NCBI GenBank assembly: GCA_046724395.1
Contig: JBKOWM010000148.1
Location: forward strand, 1 to 9,758
DNA length: 9,758 nt
Reading direction: 5' to 3'
Source of the DNA: DATAEU01 sp046724395
GTDB lineage: Bacteria > Actinomycetota > UBA4738 > HRBIN12
Part shown: piece by piece, positions 5,319 through 9,758 of the stretch
How positions within the stretch are numbered: position 1 is the stretch's first letter
Layout: every line of letters starts with the position of its first letter
Notes under the pieces: model-generated
Database searches by the model: none
Told to the model about the DNA's origin: nothing
The model's input: only the letters and a program-made list of their open reading frames with translations
Position numbers and translations under genes: made by a program

Positions 5319-6742
5319 GGTTCGGCCGCGAGCCGGCGGCCGACCTCGCGCGTGATCTCGACGAGATCGAGGACGTCGGCCTCGGTCGTGCGGAAATTGA
5401 CGAAGCACGGCCGCAGGTACACCTCGTCGTCGATCAACGCGGAGGACAGATACACGCGCCCGTCCGCCTTGAGCGCCTCGGCGAGCTCCGCATTGTGCGC
5501 GTCGACGTCCTCGACGCCGGCCGGGACGTGGCGGAACGGGACGATGGACAGCTGCGGCGGCGGCCCGAGGACACGGAACTCCGGATCGCGCGAGACCCTG
5601 TCGTACAGCAACCGCGCCTGCTCCAAATTGCGCTCGATAGCGTCGCGGAACGCCGGTGCGCCGTGGGCGCGAAATGCCAACCATGCCTTCAGTGCACGAA
5701 ACGGCCTCGAGTACTCGAGCGTGATGTCGACGGCGTGCAGCGTGTGGCGCTGATGCGGAAGGTATCCCTCCTCGTGGGCGAACGCCGTCGTGAGGTCCTG
5801 GGGGCGGCGGACCAGAACGACGCTGCAGCCCTTCGGCAGGTAGAGCCATTTGTGCAGGTCGATCGAGCACGAGTCGGCGGACCCGATCCCGGCGAACCGC
5901 GCCCCGGCGCTGCGCGTGGCGGCTGCCGGGAGCCCGTACGCGCCGTCGACGTGGAGCCAGACGCCACGCGGGCGGCAGACGTCGGCAAGCTCGGCGATGG
6001 GGTCGATCGCCCCCGTCAGGGTCGTTCCCGCGCTCGCGATCACGGCTACCGGCGTGACGCCGTCCGCGAGATCGGCGTCGATGGCGTCGGCCAGCGCGTC
6101 GCCGCGCAGCCGGTGGCGCCCGTCGATCGGAAGAGCGCGGATGTTCGACGAGCCGAGGCCGAGGAGCTCGACGGCCCGAGTGATCGAGTAGTGCACCTCG
6201 GTCGAGCAGTAGACGGCTGCGCGATCGCCGGCCATCCCCCTCGCGCGGGTCCCCGGCAGCGCTCGCTCGCGCGCGGCGGACAGGGCCGTCATGTTGCTGA
6301 TCGTGCCGCCGCTCGTGAACGCTCCGGCCGTGCCGCCGTCGAAGCCGACGAACTCCCCGACCCATCGCACTGCCTGACGCTCGATCTCGGTAGCGGCCCC
6401 GGCGTGGACTGCCAGATTGATGTCGTAGCACGCGGCGAGCGCGTCGCCGATCGCCCCGATCTCCAGCCCGCTCGAACCGATGAACGCGAAGTAGCGCGGG
6501 CGCGGCTGGGCGATGCTCTCGTCGAGAATCCTGGCGGCATCGTCGAGGACCTCGTCGACCGGTGAGGCCTCCTCGGGGAGCCCGGCCCGCAGGAGCGCTC
6601 GGACGCGCTCGTCGAGCGGCGGCTCCTGCGGGCGGAACCGGTCGAAGCTCCGCCACGCCTGCTCGATGAGCTTCGCGGCGCGGGCGAGCGCCTCCTCGCG
6701 CGGCGCGTCGAGGCGGAGCGCCGGTTGCTCGGAATCCCCCAC
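5249..6742 (-). CDS. Group II PLP-dependent amino-acid decarboxylase family protein
   Basis: 497 residues from the GTG at 6742; upstream in-frame sequence is arginine-rich shadow. The fold-type I signature is complete: TSGGTISN (143-150) for phosphate binding, H184 in TEVHYSITRA to stack on the pyridine ring, HVDGAYG (264-270) with Asp266 for the ring nitrogen, and SIDLHKWLYLPKGC with the Schiff-base Lys298. Length and order match the aromatic-L-amino-acid, glutamate and diaminobutyrate decarboxylase group. The substrate cannot be read from sequence. The usual HVDAA is HVDGA here. The 3' end (last 70 bases, tail rich in Pro/Ser) overlaps prpB on the other strand. It is divergent from an SDR gene; an amino-acid permease further on could supply its substrate, though it is in a separate transcript. 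Confidence 0.9.
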   Translation of the reverse strand: MGDSEQPALRLDAPREEALARAAKLIEQAWRSFDRFRPQEPPLDERVRALLRAGLPEEASPVDEVLDDAARILDESIAQPRPRYFAFIGSSGLEIGAIGDALAACYDINLAVHAGAATEIERQAVRWVGEFVGFDGGTAGAFTSGGTISNMTALSAARERALPGTRARGMAGDRAAVYCSTEVHYSITRAVELLGLGSSNIRALPIDGRHRLRGDALADAIDADLADGVTPVAVIASAGTTLTGAIDPIAELADVCRPRGVWLHVDGAYGLPAAATRSAGARFAGIGSADSCSIDLHKWLYLPKGCSVVLVRRPQDLTTAFAHEEGYLPHQRHTLHAVDITLEYSRPFRALKAWLAFRAHGAPAFRDAIERNLEQARLLYDRVSRDPEFRVLGPPPQLSIVPFRHVPAGVEDVDAHNAELAEALKADGRVYLSSALIDDEVYLRPCFVNFRTTEADVLDLVEITREVGRRLAAEPHPGGSPPNVSPAPRETERSSSA

Positions 6743-6819
6743 AGGCCCGAGCCTACCCCGCCCACGCCGGTGCTCGGCTATCGTGCGGCGGGCCAGGGCG
6801 GATCCGACCGGGGACCGAA
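6743..6819. promoter_or_regulatory. Divergent promoter region with a leaderless-type -10 for the decarboxylase
   Basis: On the minus strand TAGGCT (6755-6750) lies seven bases before the decarboxylase GTG. This is the spacing expected if transcription starts at the start codon itself, as in leaderless actinobacterial mRNAs, and no Shine-Dalgarno is present there. On the plus strand TATCGT (6779-6784) is a possible -10 for the SDR gene, whose ATG at 6820 has GGGGA six bases upstream. Neither -35 is clear. These are visual matches only. Confidence 0.35.
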
Positions 6820-7620
6820 ATGCGCTTGGACGGGAAGACCGCGATCGTGACCGGAGCGACATCCGGGATCGGCGCCGCGACCGGCCGCGTTCTCGCCGCC
6901 CGGGGCGCCTCCGTCGTCGTCGCCGGTCGGCGCGAAGCTCCACTCCGGGCAATCGCCGAGGAGATCGGAGGGGTCGCCGTGGCCGGAGACCTCATCCGCG
7001 CCGGCCAGCCGGCCGCGATCGTCGGCAAGGCGATCCAGGCGTTCGGCGGCGTCGACGTCCTGATCGCGAACGCCGGCGTGGGACATCCCGGCACCGTGGC
7101 GAACGTCGACGACGCGGGGTGGCGCCGGGCGTTCGAGGTCAACGTGACGGCGGCGATGCGGCTGACGCGCGCGTGCGTCCCGTCGATGCTCGAGCGAGGC
7201 GGTGGCGCGATCGTGCTCGTCTCGAGCGTCCTCGGCCTGTTCGGCTCGACCGAATCGGCGGCGTACGGGACTTCGAAGGCGGCGCTGTTCGGGCTCGCGC
7301 GGTCGATCGCCGTCGACTTCGGGCCACGCGGGATCCGCGCCAACGTCGTGTGTCCCGGATGGGTGACGACGCCGATGGGCGACGGCGCCATGGACGAGGT
7401 CGCGGCGGCCCACCGGATCGGGCGCGACGAGGCGTACCGGCTCGCGACCCGTCACGTGCCGCTCCGACGTCCCGCCCATGCGGAGGAGATCGCGCGCTGC
7501 GTCGCGTTCCTCGCGAGCGATGAGAGCTCGATCGTGACGGGCGCGGTGCTCGTCGCCGACGGCGGTCAGAGCGCCGTCGATCTGGGCGGCATCGTCTTCG
7601 AACAGGACGTGGCGCCGTGA
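6820..7620 (+). CDS. Short-chain dehydrogenase/reductase (SDR, classical type)
   Basis: 266 residues, a normal SDR length, from the ATG at 6820 with GGGGA upstream. The Rossmann fold is complete: TGATSGIG (11-18) for the dinucleotide, NAG (84-86), and the catalytic set N108, S136, Y149 and K153 (YGTSK). The PG motif (179-180) follows, and the C-terminal strand LVADGGQ is near 246. Arginines 37-38 after the second strand (AGRR) favour NADP(H) over NAD(H). It will oxidise an alcohol or reduce a carbonyl in the cytosol; the substrate is unknown. Possibilities include the FabG-like reductases and sugar or secondary-alcohol dehydrogenases. It is divergent from the decarboxylase and convergent with the LLM oxidoreductase, so it is probably monocistronic. 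Confidence 0.93.
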   Translation: MRLDGKTAIVTGATSGIGAATGRVLAARGASVVVAGRREAPLRAIAEEIGGVAVAGDLIRAGQPAAIVGKAIQAFGGVDVLIANAGVGHPGTVANVDDAGWRRAFEVNVTAAMRLTRACVPSMLERGGGAIVLVSSVLGLFGSTESAAYGTSKAALFGLARSIAVDFGPRGIRANVVCPGWVTTPMGDGAMDEVAAAHRIGRDEAYRLATRHVPLRRPAHAEEIARCVAFLASDESSIVTGAVLVADGGQSAVDLGGIVFEQDVAP

Positions 7621-7635
7621 CGGGACGGCATGCGG

Positions 7636-7655
7636 GGCGAGTCGCGTTCGACGCC
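7636..7655. terminator. Weak hairpin between convergent SDR and LLM genes
   Basis: In the 36-base gap, GTCG (7641-7644) pairs with CGAC (7649-7652) around CGTT. The stem extends outward as GGC/GCC after a two-base bulge. No T-tract follows on either strand. It may end transcription from both sides, but such short GC stems are common by chance at this base composition. Confidence 0.2.
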
Positions 7656-7656
7656 G

Positions 7657-8604
7657 CTATTTCGACGTCATCTGATCGACGATCTCGCGCGCCCGCGCGA
7701 CGACTCGGCGGCACAACGCGCCCACCTCTGCACGGTCGTGGACGAACTGCGAAGGCTTGATGCAGAACGTACCGAACCCCCGCGTGAGCTGCGGCCCGAT
7801 CCCGGTGAGCGCCTCGTCGACGTCCGCCACGTCGTCCGCCTCGGCGAACCGCGCTCGCGTCCCACCCACCATCTCGACCTCGCCAGGATCGCGACCTGCG
7901 GCGGCGAGCGCCGCACGGAGCCGCTCGAGGTCGCTCTCCGAGGGAGCACCGAGCGGGTTGAAGCCGCTGCCGAACTCGACGAGCCGACGAAGCATGCGAG
8001 CGTGCAGCGTCCGGCCGCCGAACCAAAGGCGCGGGCCCTCGGGCCTCCATGGCTTCGGCTCGACAAAGATCCCGGCGAACCGATAGAACACGCCGTCGAA
8101 CGTCGCCGGCGACTCGCGCCAGACCGCGCGCCAGGCTGCGAGATGCTCGTCGAGCAGGTCGCCGCGGCGGTCGAACGGGACACCGAGCGCCTCGTACTCG
8201 GCGCGGTGCCAGCTAACCGTCGGCTGGAGGACGAGCCGGCCGCCAGACAGGACGTCGAGCGTCGCCAACTGCTTCGCGAGCAGGAGCGGGTGGCGAAGCG
8301 GCGCGATGATGGAGCTCGCCACGAGGCGCACTCGTGATGTTCGCGCCGCGACGGCCGCGAGCACTTCGAGGGGCTCCGGCCACGGCATCTCCGGATCCTG
8401 GTTTCCGGGGAGCGCGTACTCGCGCGGGTTCGCCGGCGCGCCGAGCGAGTCGGCGCCGCGGCCGAGGACGACGTGCTCGCTCATCATGACGCCGTCGAAG
8501 CCGGCGTCCTCCGCCTCGACCGCGATATCTACAAGACCACGCAGGTCATGCGGGGCGACCAGCGTCCAATTCTCGCTGAGGATCAGGACAAGCCTGGGCG
8601 TCAT
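7657..8604 (-). CDS. LLM-class (luciferase-like) oxidoreductase, probably F420-dependent
   Basis: 315 residues from the ATG at 8604, which begins 10 bases after the permease stop. The protein is a bacterial-luciferase TIM barrel: AEDAGFDGVMMSEHVV (31-46), then RVRLVASSIIAPLRHPLLLAKQ (91-112, a hallmark of the family), LDVLSGGRLVLQPTVSWHRAEYEALGVPF (116-144) and the substrate-cap and C-terminal helices. In the family this barrel binds F420 or FMN; in actinobacteria most such proteins use F420. Where many members have GVGxG after SGGRL, this one has QPTVSW. The substrate is unknown. There is no Shine-Dalgarno: the ATG follows a perfect hairpin by one base, suggesting that translation depends on ribosomes finishing the permease. 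F420 use is inferred from the family. Confidence 0.88.
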   Translation of the reverse strand: MTPRLVLILSENWTLVAPHDLRGLVDIAVEAEDAGFDGVMMSEHVVLGRGADSLGAPANPREYALPGNQDPEMPWPEPLEVLAAVAARTSRVRLVASSIIAPLRHPLLLAKQLATLDVLSGGRLVLQPTVSWHRAEYEALGVPFDRRGDLLDEHLAAWRAVWRESPATFDGVFYRFAGIFVEPKPWRPEGPRLWFGGRTLHARMLRRLVEFGSGFNPLGAPSESDLERLRAALAAAGRDPGEVEMVGGTRARFAEADDVADVDEALTGIGPQLTRGFGTFCIKPSQFVHDRAEVGALCRRVVARAREIVDQMTSK

Positions 8605-8605
8605 C

Positions 8606-8625
8606 CGACGGCGTTCACGCCGTCG
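8606..8625 (-). promoter_or_regulatory. Perfect 8-bp hairpin spanning the permease stop and abutting the LLM start
   Basis: On the minus strand CGACGGCG (8625-8618) and CGCCGTCG (8613-8606) form a perfect eight-base stem with loop TGAA. That loop contains the permease stop codon TGA (8617-8615). Only one base separates the stem from the LLM start ATG at 8604. Ribosomes terminating on the permease would open the stem, so it could couple translation, or it could attenuate transcription or protect an mRNA end. There is no T-tract, so it is not a normal terminator. Confidence 0.5.
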
Positions 8626-9758
8626 AGCGCAGGTCCGCGAGCGCGTCGCTGGCCGGCTCCCGTCCGCGGACGACGACCATATATACAAGTCCGAGAACCG
8701 CCCACCCGATCGCGTAGAGCGGGGCGAGGATCGTCGGACTGGGCACCTTGTAGAAGGACCCGAAGATCGCCGCGCCGGTGATCGCAATGCCGAGGATCGA
8801 CGCGATGACGATCCCCCCGAATCCGCTCTCGCTCCGCAGGCCCGACAGCGCGCCGACCGACATCGCGAGATACACGACCAGCAGGGCGAAACCACCGAAC
8901 GTCGAGCACCAGACGAACAGCGAGAAGTAGTGGGGCAGACCTTGCAGGGCGAAGAGCGAGTCCCATAGCTCTGATGCGAGGATCAACAACACCTGCACGG
9001 CCATCAGCAACGCGATCGCGCCGGCCGGCGTCCCGTACCGCTCGGAGACGCTCGCGAGCGACGCCGGCAGCCGTCGATCTCTGGCGAGCGCGAAGACGCC
9101 TCGCGTCGACGCGACCGACGCACCCACGTAGACCGCGAGCATGTCGAGGAACACCACGACGAGCAGGACTTTGAGCCAGACCTCCGAGCCGAATTCGGTT
9201 CCGGGCGCGCCGAGGGCGAACAGCGGCGCACCGCTCACCTCGGGGCTCGTGATGACGCGCATGTCGAACCCGAACCCGGCGACCTCCACGTAGCTCGCGA
9301 TCAGGTAAAAGATCGCCACGACGACGACGGCGCCGAGCACCGCGCGCGGGATCGACCGCTTGGGCTCCGCGGTCTCCTCGGCCAGGTTCGCGGCCGTCTC
9401 GAACCCCACGAAGATCAGGACGCCGTACAGGACGCCGAACAACACACCGGAGAACCCGTCGTCGGGCGACGGCGAGAACGCTTTCGCGACGTCGTTGGCG
9501 CTCCCCAGGTCGACGATGACCGTGATGAAGAAGATCAGCACGACGGCGATGGAGACGAGCGCGAGCGTGAGCTGCACGCGCGTCGAGATCTGAACGCCGA
9601 AGTACAGGACCGCGAACAGCCCCACAGCGAGGATCGCGTCCCAGACCCACACCGGAACGTCGAGCGAGATCTCGAGGCCGGGAAGCAGGCTGTCGTGGAT
9701 GTAGCCGCCGATCAGGATTCCGAGGCCGGTGGCGAGGATGATCGTGCCCCCGTAATAC
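8615..9758 (-). CDS. APC-superfamily amino-acid permease, 5' end outside window
   Basis: The frame is open to the end of the window (position 9758), giving about 380 visible residues; the N-terminal start and probably two transmembrane helices lie outside. About ten hydrophobic membrane segments are visible, in keeping with the 12-helix LeuT-type fold of this superfamily. The segment IFVGFETAANLAEETAEPKR followed by SIPRAV is the APC consensus (GFE, EE, P.R.IPRA). A later STRGVFALARDRRLPASLASV matches the conserved loop after helix 8. The protein imports an amino acid, amine or polyamine, probably by proton coupling; specificity cannot be assigned. A GTG at 9652 is internal, because family-like membrane sequence continues upstream of it. 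It is the first visible gene of a two-gene unit with the LLM oxidoreductase. Confidence 0.9.
   Translation of the reverse strand, partial: YYGGTIILATGLGILIGGYIHDSLLPGLEISLDVPVWVWDAILAVGLFAVLYFGVQISTRVQLTLALVSIAVVLIFFITVIVDLGSANDVAKAFSPSPDDGFSGVLFGVLYGVLIFVGFETAANLAEETAEPKRSIPRAVLGAVVVVAIFYLIASYVEVAGFGFDMRVITSPEVSGAPLFALGAPGTEFGSEVWLKVLLVVVFLDMLAVYVGASVASTRGVFALARDRRLPASLASVSERYGTPAGAIALLMAVQVLLILASELWDSLFALQGLPHYFSLFVWCSTFGGFALLVVYLAMSVGALSGLRSESGFGGIVIASILGIAITGAAIFGSFYKVPSPTILAPLYAIGWAVLGLVYMVVVRGREPASDALADLRSTA

Noticed and set aside
5315..6565. 416-codon plus-strand frame opposite the decarboxylase
   Set aside because: Charged, low-complexity shadow translation with no motif, fully opposite a gene with a complete PLP signature.
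4152..6656. Open frame of 834 codons on the minus strand
   Set aside because: Arginine-, proline- and glycine-rich translation typical of high-GC shadow frames; it lies antisense to prpD/prpB and out of frame with the well-supported decarboxylase.
1..9758. tRNA, rRNA, CRISPR array, insertion sequence or phage genes
   Set aside because: I looked in the gaps and both strands and saw no cloverleaf, regularly spaced repeats, transposase motifs or terminal inverted repeats.

Overview
The window is high-GC DNA with dense, short-gapped genes, frequent GTG/TTG starts and few Shine-Dalgarno sequences. It carries a predicted F420-dependent LLM oxidoreductase, a Tat-exported MauA-like protein and a possible leaderless start. 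Together these suggest an actinomycetotal chromosome, perhaps of the deep-branching Thermoleophilia/Gaiellales type. That placement is inference; there is no rRNA, tRNA or other marker to settle it. I see no insertion sequence, phage gene, CRISPR array or RNA gene.

Layout. Positions 1-1581 (minus strand) hold a methylamine-utilisation-like cluster in the order mauD-like membrane-anchored thioredoxin, mauA-like Tat-exported cysteine-rich protein, a possible 25-residue membrane peptide, and a membrane protein cut by the window start. A stand-alone cyclic-nucleotide-binding protein (1655-2113, plus) is divergent from it. Positions 2174-2941 (minus) hold purE followed 3 bases later by a small four-CxxC zinc-ribbon protein. 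Positions 3013-5318 (plus) hold a translationally coupled pair, an MmgE/PrpD-family dehydratase and a PrpB-like methylisocitrate lyase. Positions 5249-6742 (minus) encode a group II PLP-dependent decarboxylase whose 3' end overlaps prpB on the opposite strand. An SDR oxidoreductase (6820-7620, plus) is divergent from the decarboxylase. Positions 7657-9758 (minus) hold an APC-family amino-acid permease (5' end outside the window) followed by the LLM oxidoreductase, with a perfect hairpin between them.

How the genes may work together. The dehydratase-lyase pair fits the last steps of the 2-methylcitrate cycle (propionyl-CoA disposal), although no methylcitrate synthase is visible. Permease, decarboxylase, SDR and LLM oxidoreductase would suit uptake and breakdown of an amino acid or amine, but no substrate can be read from sequence. 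The most unusual part is the mauD-mauA cluster. It keeps the redox-maturation partner and a cysteine-rich exported light-chain-like protein. However, the second tryptophan of the TTQ cofactor appears to be tyrosine, and no heavy chain (mauB) or mauG is present in the window, so ordinary methylamine oxidation is not supported. Every gap between called genes is shorter than 100 bases.
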